The translations under genes were made by a program, and so were the position numbers. Shown piece by piece: positions 32,500 through 39,562 of a DNA stretch of 46,605 nucleotides. Numbering within the stretch: position 1 is the stretch's first letter; every line of letters begins with the position of its first letter. The notes beneath the pieces were generated by a model, which had not been told where the DNA came from, made no database searches, and worked only from the letters and a program-made list of their open reading frames with translations. Origin of the DNA: a virus; the IMG/VR virus record IMGVR_UViG_3300017963_000095, positions 1 to 46,605 of that record; one strand, written 5' to 3'.

Positions 32500-33158
32500 T
32501 GGAGCTGCACATCAAGAACAGCAGCCACTACCGCACGGAGGATCTGCGCAAGATCCTCCGTGCGGCAATCAAGGCGGAAGGCGCTGGACCCTTCCGCTAC
32601 TACTGGGCTGAGTTCATCACCTCCCGCTCGCACAGCCGCGTGACCGGCCTGGGTACGATGAATGGGTGCTGGCAGAGGATCGGCATCCCGATGCGCGAGA
32701 ACGTCCGCGACACCCACGGTGACTACTGCCTCGAGCCGCTCGACCGACTCCCGGCCTTCGAGGTCAAGCGGGTGGCCCAGGTCATCGTTCACGAACTGGG
32801 CCACAACATGGGACTGGGACACCGCGAGATGGTTCGGTCCTGCGAGATCGACGTGTCCTGGGCAGAGGGGATGGACATCAGGTTGAAGAAGCCGATGCCC
32901 GCGAAGAAGAAGGCAGCACTGCGCAGGAAGACCAAAGCAGATCTGATCCGCAGAGCTGAGATGCGAGTCACCTACGCAGCCATCCAGAAGTGCCGCGAGC
33001 TGGGCTGCAGCTACCAGTGGGATCGGCAGGCTCGCGAGATCATCATCGACTACCCTGCTGACAAGGAGGATCAGGAACACCGCACTGGTCTCGTCTGCAC
33101 CGACTGGGCAGATGTTCTCGACCGGCTGAGTCACGTCGAACTGCAGGAGGCACTCTAA
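32499..33158 (+). CDS. Metzincin-type zinc metallopeptidase
   Basis: A 219-residue protein from the ATG at 32499, coupled to the DUF6011 stop; a longer frame upstream is only overlap. The motif VIVHELGHNMGLGH at residues 95-108 is a full HExxHxxGxxH site (H98, E99, H102, H108), the metzincin signature of matrixin-like and archaemetzincin-like proteases. No signal peptide, so it acts in the cytoplasm. The basic second half (KKPMPAKKKAALRRKTKADL) could bind nucleic acid. Early position suggests cleavage of a host protein, but a lytic role cannot be excluded. Confidence 0.75.
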   Translation: MELHIKNSSHYRTEDLRKILRAAIKAEGAGPFRYYWAEFITSRSHSRVTGLGTMNGCWQRIGIPMRENVRDTHGDYCLEPLDRLPAFEVKRVAQVIVHELGHNMGLGHREMVRSCEIDVSWAEGMDIRLKKPMPAKKKAALRRKTKADLIRRAEMRVTYAAIQKCRELGCSYQWDRQAREIIIDYPADKEDQEHRTGLVCTDWADVLDRLSHVELQEAL

Positions 33159-33355
33159 TGAGGAAAGGGCTGAAGAAGCGCACGGCTGGGCGGGATGACC
33201 GCTGCGACCACTGCGGCTATCCCTTCGACCAGGGGGACCACTGCTACGGGTTCACGCTCGAGGACGGTGACTTCGACTGGGAGGTCTTCTGCTCCAAGCA
33301 CTGCGCGAGCGAGTGGGACCGGATCCAGGCGCAGCGTGAGAGGAGGGCGAGCTGA
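33158..33355 (+). CDS. Small zinc-finger protein
   Basis: A 65-residue protein with CDHCGYPFDQGDHCYGF and VFCSKHCASEW, two paired Cys/His sites giving one or two treble-clef/MYM-like zinc knuckles. Basic ends (MRKGLKKRTAGR; QRERRAS). TAATG coupling to the metzincin gene. Probable nucleic-acid or protein binder; specific role unknown. Confidence 0.65.
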   Translation: MRKGLKKRTAGRDDRCDHCGYPFDQGDHCYGFTLEDGDFDWEVFCSKHCASEWDRIQAQRERRAS

Positions 33356-33609
33356 TGAAGACTCCAGTAGCCCTCCAAAGAGCCTGCGAAGTGTTGCGGG
33401 CACGAGTGCGCTTCAAGAGCGCGAGTCTGACCCTGCCCGGCAACCCCTTCGGTCAGGACGATACGCAGATAGTCCGCGATGCCACACGGGTCTACGTGGA
33501 GTCGTGGATCATTCCGATTCTGAACTGCATCGAGCGAGGCGATCTGCGGCTCTTGCAGGAAGTGCTCTCGACCTTCGAGATCGGTGACAAGCTGGAGAAC
33601 GAATCATGA
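33355..33609 (+). CDS. Early protein, unknown
   Basis: An 84-residue mainly helical protein (MKTPVALQRACEVLRARVRF; ATRVYVESWIIPILNCIERG). No recognised family. Coupled at both ends (TGATG before, ATGA after). Confidence 0.5.
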   Translation: MKTPVALQRACEVLRARVRFKSASLTLPGNPFGQDDTQIVRDATRVYVESWIIPILNCIERGDLRLLQEVLSTFEIGDKLENES

Positions 33610-33842
33610 GCTTCAGCACAGCCTACACTCGCCACCTCGTCCGCGCCTGCCGCCTGGACCGTGAGTGGGAGCAGCTTCAGCGGGCGCGGACGAAGACCTT
33701 CCGCGTCTATAAGAATGTTGAGGGACGGTTGGTCTTCTGCGACGAGATCGCCGCCCAGACCGAACCGCAGGCCATCGAGCTGTGCGTGCGGGCGCACGGC
33801 GGCAAGCGTTTCAACTACAGAGCGAAAGGACAGGCACAATGA
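33606..33842 (+). CDS. Early basic protein, unknown
   Basis: A 78-residue protein (MSFSTAYTRHLVRACRLDRE) with a beta pair TFRVYKNVEGRLVFCDEIA and a C-terminal KRFNYRAKGQAQ. Basic overall. No family assigned. ATGA overlaps at both ends. Confidence 0.5.
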   Translation: MSFSTAYTRHLVRACRLDREWEQLQRARTKTFRVYKNVEGRLVFCDEIAAQTEPQAIELCVRAHGGKRFNYRAKGQAQ

Positions 33843-34030
33843 TCACCGTCCTGACCACGAAGTACGTCAAGTGGCTCGTGATGAATCACCGTGTCTTCGC
33901 GGAACAGGTACTGGGCTACGAAGTCAGAGAGCAGCGTTGCGAATACGACATGACGTTCAAAGATCTTCCGCATGCTGCGAGGATCAAGTTGATTGACCTG
34001 TTGCTAATCTACGAAGGGAGGAAGAAGTGA
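33839..34030 (+). CDS. Early protein, unknown
   Basis: A 63-residue protein from the ATG at 33839 (MITVLTTKYVKWLVMNHRVF); a longer frame overlaps the previous gene and lacks support. It ends LPHAARIKLIDLLLIYEGRK. Helical, basic C-terminus. No family. Confidence 0.5.
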   Translation: MITVLTTKYVKWLVMNHRVFAEQVLGYEVREQRCEYDMTFKDLPHAARIKLIDLLLIYEGRKK

Positions 34031-34308
34031 TCACCCGCAGGCAGCACAGGAGGGTTCGCCGCACCAACAACAAGCTCAGAGCGGAGAGGGAACAGCTCGC
34101 GTTGACTGTTCGCGCACTGAGTGGCAACCCCATGAAGGAGACCGAGAGGCAGGCCATCGCCAAGAGGCAGAAGTTCCTCGAGAACCTGAAGGGTTCCGTC
34201 GAGGAGAGGTTCGCGAAGTCGCTCGAGCAGATCGAGGGTCTCGAGGAGCGGATCGCAACGCTGCCGAAAGTCCCGCGCATCGTGCGTTGGTTCTTCCGCG
34301 CAGTGTAG
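34027..34308 (+). CDS. Small coiled-coil protein, unknown
   Basis: A 93-residue basic protein with GTG start coupled to the previous stop (GTGA). Long helix: NKLRAEREQLALTVRALSGN and FAKSLEQIEGLEERIATL, with an Arg-rich start (MITRRQHRRVRRTNN). Could bind DNA or be a structural helper. No family. Confidence 0.5.
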   Translation: MITRRQHRRVRRTNNKLRAEREQLALTVRALSGNPMKETERQAIAKRQKFLENLKGSVEERFAKSLEQIEGLEERIATLPKVPRIVRWFFRAV

Positions 34309-34335
34309 ACTACTGGCTATCTGAAGGAGACTACC

Positions 34336-35058
34336 ATGGAACTGATGCACTCACAGCCGCTGATCACCCTGGAGGATCTGGACAAGATCCCCACACCGAA
34401 ACCGGAGGGTAGCCACTACCCGATCCCGCACGCCCGCTTCGCCCGCACGGTGCGCGAGGCGCTGCTGGCCACCGGGCTGGGCATCGCGAAGGAGCAGCAC
34501 TCCGTCGACAACAAGGGGCAGCGGTACTTCGGGCTGCTCGACCTCCACCGGGAGGCCGAGAGCGAGGACTACCGGCTCATAGTGGGCCTGCGCAACAGCC
34601 ACGACAAGACCTTCGCCGCCGGTCTCTGCGCTGGCAACCGGGCGCTCGTCTGTGACAACCTGAGCTTCTCGAACGAGATCGTCCTGGCCAGGAGGCACAC
34701 CCGCTACATCGGTGACGATCTCCAGCGCCTCGTCTTCGACGCTGTCGGCAGGCTGCGGCAGGCACACGCGAAGCAGGACGAGAGGATCTCCCGGTACAAG
34801 CTGCGGACGTTCTCTGATCACATGGTACACGATCTTCTGATCCGCAGCGTCGACGCGAAGGTCATCCCGAACGCTCGCGTTCCCGAAGTTCTCAGGGAGT
34901 GGCGCACGCCCAGTCACGTTGAGTTCGCTGTGGACCGGGACGCCTGGAGGCTCTTCAATGCGTACACGGAGGTGCTCAAGCGGTACGCAGTCGAGGATCT
35001 CCCCCGGCGCACGATCCGCCTGCACGGGATGCTGGACACTGTCTGCGGAGTGAACTGA
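34336..35058 (+). CDS. DUF932 phage/plasmid-like protein
   Basis: A 240-residue protein with the DUF932 core: QRYFGLLDLHRE, YRLIVGLRNSHDKTFAAGLC, RALVCDNLSFSNEIVLARRH, TRYIGDDLQRLV. The family is widespread in phages and conjugative elements and has no settled function; helical linkage to DNA metabolism or stress has been proposed in some members. Start ATG 34336 with GAAGGAG upstream, after a short 27-base gap, the only spacer in this stretch. Confidence 0.8.
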   Translation: MELMHSQPLITLEDLDKIPTPKPEGSHYPIPHARFARTVREALLATGLGIAKEQHSVDNKGQRYFGLLDLHREAESEDYRLIVGLRNSHDKTFAAGLCAGNRALVCDNLSFSNEIVLARRHTRYIGDDLQRLVFDAVGRLRQAHAKQDERISRYKLRTFSDHMVHDLLIRSVDAKVIPNARVPEVLREWRTPSHVEFAVDRDAWRLFNAYTEVLKRYAVEDLPRRTIRLHGMLDTVCGVN

Positions 35059-35060
35059 TC

Positions 35061-35312
35061 GTGGATCAGCCCAAGATCCTACAGCGGAAGGACGGCAACC
35101 TCCTGCTCAATTGGGAGCAGGAGGGAGTCCTCGTGGCGGTAGGGTGCGCGGACCCGGCAAAGCGTCTGGCCTGGGCGAAGCTTCTGGCCACCGCACCCTA
35201 CGTGATGAACACGCTGCTCGCCTTCCTCGACGGGAAGGAAAGCACCGACGAGATCAACAAGCTCACCCTGCGCGGCATGCTGCGCAGCACGAAGACGGGG
35301 ATGGGGAAATGA
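35061..35312 (+). CDS. Early protein, unknown
   Basis: An 83-residue protein with GTG start (MDQPKILQRKDGNLLLNWEQ), a beta segment GVLVAVGCADPAKRLAWAKL and a C-terminal helix ending in basic residues. No family. Located just before the helicase block. Confidence 0.5.
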   Translation: MDQPKILQRKDGNLLLNWEQEGVLVAVGCADPAKRLAWAKLLATAPYVMNTLLAFLDGKESTDEINKLTLRGMLRSTKTGMGK

Positions 35313-35626
35313 ATACGCCTCCTGCGCTAAGAGACATGTCTAAGGAAGAGCGATCCCTGCTGCTCTTCTTCGAGTCGGCTTGTGTTGAGCATGGCGGCAT
35401 CTTCAACAGCCAGCACATGAACAGTGAGGACTTCACCATCGCCGCAACGTGGAAGGCTTCCGGCTTCGCGAACATCAAGCGGCTCAAAACCGCTGTCATC
35501 AATAGACTGAACGGACGCTACACGCACTACTGCAGCCTCTCGCCTACAGCGTGGTCTCTCGCGCAGGAAGAGCGCCGTGAGCGGGCTGCACGGCTTCGCG
35601 CCCAACGTGACTACATCGAGGACTGA
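35309..35626 (+). CDS. Conserved-type phage protein, probable winged-helix
   Basis: A 105-residue protein from the ATG at 35309 (MNTPPALRDMSKEERSLLLF). ACVEHGGIFNSQHMNSEDF then IAATWKASGFANIKRL, and THYCSLSPTAWSLAQEERRE, match a small protein often found near phage replication genes and resemble a winged-helix domain. Function unknown; immediate link to the helicase gene (3 bases apart) suggests replication. Confidence 0.55.
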   Translation: MNTPPALRDMSKEERSLLLFFESACVEHGGIFNSQHMNSEDFTIAATWKASGFANIKRLKTAVINRLNGRYTHYCSLSPTAWSLAQEERRERAARLRAQRDYIED

Positions 35627-35629
35627 GGC

Positions 35630-37057
35630 ATGATCTACGCACCCGCTGGCCTGGAGTACATGGACTTCCAGAAGGCCGGGATCCTCTGGCTCGTTAACCA
35701 CGAGCGGGGGATCCTGGCCGATCAGATGGGAACCGGGAAGACCATCCAGGCGGCGGGCCTGATCAACGCAGTCGATCCTGAGACCGTGCTGGTCATCTGT
35801 CCTGCCAGCGCGAAGGATCACTGGAAACGTGAACTCGAGAAGTGGGTACTGCTGTGCCCGAGCATCGGAGTCATCTACGGAGCGGAGCGCCCCAAAGGTA
35901 AATACATCATCGTGAACTACGATGTGCTCCATCTTCATACGCGGGCGCTCCGCTCGCGGTTCTGGGATCTAGTCATTATCGATGAAGGCCACTACATCAA
36001 GGACATCACCTCGAGGCGAACGAAACAGGTTGTTGGTTCGCGCACGCTTCCGCCGGTCAGAGGCAAGAGGGTCATCGTCCTGACCGGCACTCCTGTGGTT
36101 AACCGTCCGATTGAACTCTACCCGGTGCTCCGCTACCTCGACGGCCCAAGCTGGCCGAGCTACGATGAGTACGGAGACCGGTACTGTGGTGGGCGAGGCG
36201 GCGTAATCGTCCACCACTTTGGCACCGCTACGCTCTACGAGCAGTGGCGGCGGTGGTGCTGGAACAAGAGCCTGCCCGACAGCAATGTGGTGCAAGACGG
36301 GAAGCAGTGGGACGCCTTCGCGAGAGAGTATTCCACCGATGGTGTCAGCCTCGACAGGCTTGATGACTACCAGGGCGCGAGTAACCTCAGTGAACTGCGC
36401 GAGCGGCTCACGTCGATCATGCTCAGACGCACGAAGCGAGAAGTCTTCCCCAATCTCCCGGCCAAGCAGCGGCGGGTCTTCAGCGTCAACCCGCGTGCGG
36501 GAACCTGGGCGCGCTGCTCCTGGGACAGGAGTTTCCAGGCTGCGCTGCTCATGCTCGAGCGAGGCAGTGCCTTCGCTGAAGGTGAGCTGGCCACCGTGCG
36601 CCGGGAGGTGGCCGAGCAGAATCTTCCCACGAAGATCCGCTACCTTGAGATGTGCATCGAGGCCGAAGGCAAGGTGGTGGTCTTCGTGCATCACAAGGAG
36701 AGCGTGGCCGAACTGCAGCGCCACTTCGGCAGGCGGGCCTGCACTGTGTGCGGCAGCACGCCGAACCAGAAGCGCCAGGGGATCGTGGATCGCTTCCAGC
36801 AGGACGAGCGCAAGCAGCTCTTCATCGGCACCAAGGCAGCGGCTGAGATCTACACGCTGACCGCTGCGCGTCGAGTGGTAATCGCTGAACCTTTCTGGGT
36901 TCCTGGGATCGTGGAGCAGATGGAAGACCGGCTGCACCGCTACCCGCAAACGAAGGAGGTGCTAGTAGATCACCTAGCAGAGGAAGGGACGTTGGACGTG
37001 GCCATGGCGCATGCCGTGGTTCACAAGCAGAACACCATCGATCAGCTACTCAATTAG
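35630..37057 (+). CDS. SNF2-like DEAD/H helicase
   Basis: A 475-residue superfamily 2 ATPase. Motif I ADQMGTGKT at residues 30-38, Ia VICPASAKDHWKRELEKW, II IIDEGH near 115-119, III LTGTPVVNRPIELYPVL near 150, then a helicase C domain: VVVFVHHKESVAEL, LFIGTKAAAEIYTL and VI MEDRLHRYPQ near 431-438. Typical of phage replication/repair helicases that remodel DNA or forks. Followed by an AGGAGG site for the next gene. Works presumably with the polymerase encoded downstream. Confidence 0.88.
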   Translation: MIYAPAGLEYMDFQKAGILWLVNHERGILADQMGTGKTIQAAGLINAVDPETVLVICPASAKDHWKRELEKWVLLCPSIGVIYGAERPKGKYIIVNYDVLHLHTRALRSRFWDLVIIDEGHYIKDITSRRTKQVVGSRTLPPVRGKRVIVLTGTPVVNRPIELYPVLRYLDGPSWPSYDEYGDRYCGGRGGVIVHHFGTATLYEQWRRWCWNKSLPDSNVVQDGKQWDAFAREYSTDGVSLDRLDDYQGASNLSELRERLTSIMLRRTKREVFPNLPAKQRRVFSVNPRAGTWARCSWDRSFQAALLMLERGSAFAEGELATVRREVAEQNLPTKIRYLEMCIEAEGKVVVFVHHKESVAELQRHFGRRACTVCGSTPNQKRQGIVDRFQQDERKQLFIGTKAAAEIYTLTAARRVVIAEPFWVPGIVEQMEDRLHRYPQTKEVLVDHLAEEGTLDVAMAHAVVHKQNTIDQLLN

Positions 37058-37067
37058 GAGGAAAGGA

Positions 37068-37685
37068 ATGAAGCTCAAGATCACCGAGACTAACTTGCTG
37101 CTGCAACCGGAAGATCCCGAAGACCTGATCCAGATCTGTGCCATGTTGGGGGACGGCAAGCAGCGCACCATCCGCGTCGACATGGAAGCCGCGAAGGCCG
37201 CGTGCTGCACCCAGGTGGCCAAGGTCATCGAGGGTGGCCTCGCTGTCGCGCAGGAAGCGGCGGACCTGGGCACCGAAGCCCCGCCCACCGACACGAAGGG
37301 TGGCCTCGACAGGAAAGCCATCCGCGCCGAACTCGATGCGATGAAGGTCGAGTACAACAATCGGTGGGGCACGGAGCGCCTCGCTGCCTTTCTCGCAGAG
37401 GCTAAAGCAGGCAGTGCTGCTCCTGCTGCGGCTCCCGCTCCGGTGCCTGCAACTCCTGCTGCACCTGTGGCGGCTAGCACGCCCCAGGACGATCCTCTCG
37501 CTGAGCCGACAGTCACGAAGGATCAGGTGCTCGAAGCCCTGAAGAAGATCGTGGCCACCAAGGGCAAGGACGAGGGCACGTCCATCGTGAAGGGGATCCT
37601 GCTGGGGTTCGGTGCGACTAACATCTCGGGCATCCCCACTGACAAGTACCCTGCCGCTCTGGCCGCTGCCCAGCAGGCGCTCTGA
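37068..37685 (+). CDS. Replication-block protein with proline/alanine linker, unknown
   Basis: A 205-residue protein from the ATG at 37068 (MKLKITETNLLLQPEDPEDL), with AGGAGG upstream; a longer frame starts inside the helicase. An acidic N-terminal domain is joined by a Pro/Ala-rich linker (about residues 122-150) to a C-terminal helical domain ending ILLGFGATNISGIPTDKYPA. Such two-domain proteins sit between helicase and DUF2800 genes in other phages. May tether replication proteins; role unproven. Confidence 0.55.
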   Translation: MKLKITETNLLLQPEDPEDLIQICAMLGDGKQRTIRVDMEAAKAACCTQVAKVIEGGLAVAQEAADLGTEAPPTDTKGGLDRKAIRAELDAMKVEYNNRWGTERLAAFLAEAKAGSAAPAAAPAPVPATPAAPVAASTPQDDPLAEPTVTKDQVLEALKKIVATKGKDEGTSIVKGILLGFGATNISGIPTDKYPAALAAAQQAL

Positions 37686-38875
37686 TGGCACACGCTAACC
37701 TCTCACCCAGCACGAGCGAACGCTGGCTGAACTGCCCAGGATCCATCCGGCTCTGCCGGAAATGCCCTCGGCGTCCCACCAGTGTCTACGCTCAGGAAGG
37801 GACAGCCGCACATACGCTGGCCGAGAGGTGCCTGCGCCAGTACACCAACCCGTTCAAGTACCGTGGCGAGACCATCACCAATCAGGACGGCAGCAAGTTC
37901 GTGGTCGATGATGACATGGCCGAAGCGGTCAAGTTGTACATCGACTTCGCGAATGAGCACGCTCCTCTCGGTGAGGTCTCGACCGGTCACATCGTGCGCG
38001 GGATCGAGAAGAAGGTCGAGGCGCACGATGAGGTCTGGGGCACAGCGGACCTCGTGATCTACGTGCTGGCCACCAAGCACCTCATCATCGCTGACTACAA
38101 GCACGGGAAAGGCGTGCTGGTCAGCGCCGACAACAGCCAGACCAAGTGCTACGCTCTGGGCGCTCTGCTCAAACTGCAGAGCAAAGGCGTGCCGGTGGAG
38201 AAGGTCACCACCTACATCGTGCAGCCCCGGTCTCAGAGCGAAGAGAAGATCCGCTACTACGAGATGACTGCTGCTGAGCTTCTCGCGTGGCAGCAGGAAA
38301 CCCTGAACCCTGGTGTCGTAGCCACGAAGCCTGTCGATGCACCGCTCAAGGCTGGTGATCACTGCAAGTGGTGCGATGCCCTGGCCACCTGTCCGCAGCA
38401 AGCGAAGGAAGCACTCGCGCTGGCTAAGGTGGAGTTCTCCGATGTGAACCCGGCGTTGCCGGATCCTTCGGACCTGACACCCGAACAGATCGTGAAAGTC
38501 ATGGAGCTGTCTGAGGTCATCTCGGCCTGGGCCGGAAGCGTGAAGGCTTACGCCCAGGAGCGGGCAGAGATGGGTCTTCCGGTCCCAGGCTACAAGCTGG
38601 TGGCGAAACGCGCCGTGCGTCAATGGATAGATGAGGACGTTGCCGCCGCCACGCTCGAGATGTCTCTGGGAGAGGAAGCCTACACGAAGAAGCTGGTCTC
38701 GCCCGCCCAGGCTGAGAAGGCTCTGAAGGCTGCTGGCTTCGAGAAAGGAGGAGTCGATTCGCTAGTCTGCAAACCTGACACCGGACTGATACTGGTTCCT
38801 GAATCAGATCGGAGACACGCTGTGGTGCCTGCCGATCTAAACGCACTGATGGACACGATGGACGTGTTCCAGTAA
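37685..38875 (+). CDS. DUF2800 protein (PD-(D/E)XK, Cas4/RecB-like nuclease)
   Basis: A 396-residue protein. It has SPSTSERWLNCPGSIRLC at the N-terminus, E-rich YAQEGTAAHTLAERCLR, GTADLVIY and LIIADYKHGKGV (the D...DxK active site near residues 120-142), then a cysteine site CKWCDALATCPQQAKEAL near 230, typical of Cas4-like iron-sulphur exonucleases. DUF2800 is usually paired with DUF2815, as here. Likely recombination or end processing of phage DNA. TGATG coupling to the previous gene. Confidence 0.85.
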   Translation: MAHANLSPSTSERWLNCPGSIRLCRKCPRRPTSVYAQEGTAAHTLAERCLRQYTNPFKYRGETITNQDGSKFVVDDDMAEAVKLYIDFANEHAPLGEVSTGHIVRGIEKKVEAHDEVWGTADLVIYVLATKHLIIADYKHGKGVLVSADNSQTKCYALGALLKLQSKGVPVEKVTTYIVQPRSQSEEKIRYYEMTAAELLAWQQETLNPGVVATKPVDAPLKAGDHCKWCDALATCPQQAKEALALAKVEFSDVNPALPDPSDLTPEQIVKVMELSEVISAWAGSVKAYAQERAEMGLPVPGYKLVAKRAVRQWIDEDVAAATLEMSLGEEAYTKKLVSPAQAEKALKAAGFEKGGVDSLVCKPDTGLILVPESDRRHAVVPADLNALMDTMDVFQ

Positions 38876-38892
38876 GAGAGGAGAGCCTACTG

Positions 38893-39498
38893 ATGGCTAC
38901 CGAGAAGAAGAACATCATCACTCCGAAGTTCCGCGTTTCCTTCGCCCACGTCTGGGAGCCGCGTGAGACTCAGAGCGGCCAGAAGATGTACTCCGTCATG
39001 ATGCTGTTCGACAAGCAGACGGACATCACCGCTCTGAAAGAGCTGGTGCGCGATGCCGTCCTGGCCCAGTGGCCGGATGCCGAGAAGCGGCCCAAGGGTC
39101 TGATCAACCCCATCAAGGACGGGGACACCGACACCATGCAGGACGGCTCACTGCGGAAGGCGAAGTACCCCGAGATGGCCGGTCACTGGATCGTCAACGC
39201 CATGTCCATGCGCAAGCCCCAGGTGGTCGACCACAACGTCGAGGACATCATCGACCGGGAGCTGTTCTACTCTGGCTGCTACGCTCGCGCCAGCGTGAAC
39301 GCTTTCTGCTACTACCCCGACCGCAAGAACCCGCAGAAGAAGTACGGTGTGGGCATCGGTCTGAACAACCTCCAGAAGCTCGCGGACGGTGACAGGCTCG
39401 CCGGTGGGACCAACGCGAAGGATGACTTCGCGCCGGTCGAGAGTCCCGATGCGCCCGCAGCGGCTGTCCCCAGCACCGACGAGGACATGTTCGCCTAG
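38893..39498 (+). CDS. DUF2815 ssDNA-binding protein
   Basis: A 201-residue protein with KFRVSFAHVWEPRETQSGQK, YSVMMLFDKQTD, AGHWIVNAMSMRKPQVVD and CYARASVNAFCYYPDRKN, an OB-fold layout of the DUF2815 family, and an acidic C-terminal tail (PSTDEDMFA) like other SSBs. Should coat single-stranded DNA during replication and recombination with the DUF2800 nuclease. A hairpin follows its stop. Confidence 0.85.
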   Translation: MATEKKNIITPKFRVSFAHVWEPRETQSGQKMYSVMMLFDKQTDITALKELVRDAVLAQWPDAEKRPKGLINPIKDGDTDTMQDGSLRKAKYPEMAGHWIVNAMSMRKPQVVDHNVEDIIDRELFYSGCYARASVNAFCYYPDRKNPQKKYGVGIGLNNLQKLADGDRLAGGTNAKDDFAPVESPDAPAAAVPSTDEDMFA

Positions 39499-39511
39499 GA
39501 CGCCAGCGCCA

Positions 39512-39541
39512 GGGGGAGGGGATCTTCGGGTCTCCTCCCCC
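39512..39541 (+). terminator. TTCG-loop hairpin between SSB and polymerase genes
   Basis: Bases 39512-39524 pair with 39529-39541 over 13 positions (two G-T pairs) around a TTCG loop, followed by CTCTTTCC. Resembles an intrinsic terminator without a full T-run; it may lower polymerase expression relative to SSB. Confidence 0.65.
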
Positions 39542-39562
39542 ACTCTTTCCTCGGAGGCCACC

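Noticed and set aside
35969-36949. 326-codon minus-strand frame opposite the helicase
   Set aside because: The helicase has all motifs; the antisense frame has none and follows its codon pattern.
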